NCBI GenBank assembly: GCA_012295275.1
Contig: CM022679.1
Span: forward strand, 26,571,850 to 26,635,849
Source of the DNA: Chrysomallon squamiferum
Lineage: Eukaryota; Mollusca; Gastropoda; Neomphalida; Peltospiridae
Direction of reading: 5' to 3'
DNA: 64,000 nucleotides
Numbering within the stretch: the stretch's first letter is position 1; each line of letters begins with the position of its first letter. Under the pieces are notes generated by a model that made no database searches, was not told the origin of the DNA, and worked only from the letters and a program-made list of their open reading frames with translations. The translations under genes and the position numbers were made by a program. Below are positions 63,936 to 64,000 of this stretch, piece after piece.

Positions 63936-64000
63936 AACACAAAACATCATTTACAAAAATCACACCGAAACACCCAGACAAGCAGTCCGAGACAGAGTCA

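Overview
The window is AT-rich metazoan nuclear DNA. Genes are split into many small GT-AG exons, introns are rich in microsatellites and minisatellites, and there are long poly(A)/poly(T) runs and no operon-like packing. Protein content (a metazoan epsin and a TXNDC11 orthologue) and base composition suggest an invertebrate, most likely a lophotrochozoan such as a mollusc. That assignment is an inference from style and protein resemblance, not a proven placement.

Three protein-coding genes can be reconstructed exon by exon with consistent phases. (1) Minus strand, about 1010-13546 and continuing off the left edge: epsin, an endocytic adaptor, with ENTH, two UIM and DPW-motif exons. The NPF tail is not in the window. 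(2) Plus strand, 16940-22727: an unrecognised 480-residue predicted type I membrane protein in ten coding exons. It has a signal peptide, a small Cys-rich EGF-like ectodomain, one transmembrane helix, a helical juxtamembrane region and a long Tyr/Ser-rich tail with an ITIM-like motif. (3) Plus strand, 30650-58158: a complete 865-residue TXNDC11 orthologue in 14 coding exons. It is an ER membrane thioredoxin-like protein with a CAKS pseudo-active site and a CGFC active site.

Genes 1 and 2 are divergently arranged around a roughly 2-3 kb upstream region (14.8-16.9 kb). Gene 2 and TXNDC11 are tandem on the plus strand, separated by about 8 kb of AT-rich 3'UTR/intergenic DNA. The right end (58.2-64 kb) has no recognisable coding sequence but holds a CRE plus YY1-like promoter signature at 61.54 kb. 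No pathway link between the three genes is evident, beyond all acting in the membrane/secretory or endocytic system.

The most interesting structure is in the introns. Several appear to have grown by tandem duplication that includes exon/intron boundaries. There are four decayed copies of the exon-9 acceptor and one of the exon-8 acceptor in gene 2, and about 22 copies of a donor-like 23-mer directly after TXNDC11 exon 13. Other minisatellites (31, about 57, about 115, about 170 and about 214 bp units) fill the TXNDC11 introns. No mobile-element ORFs, rRNA, CRISPR arrays or intact tRNAs were seen.
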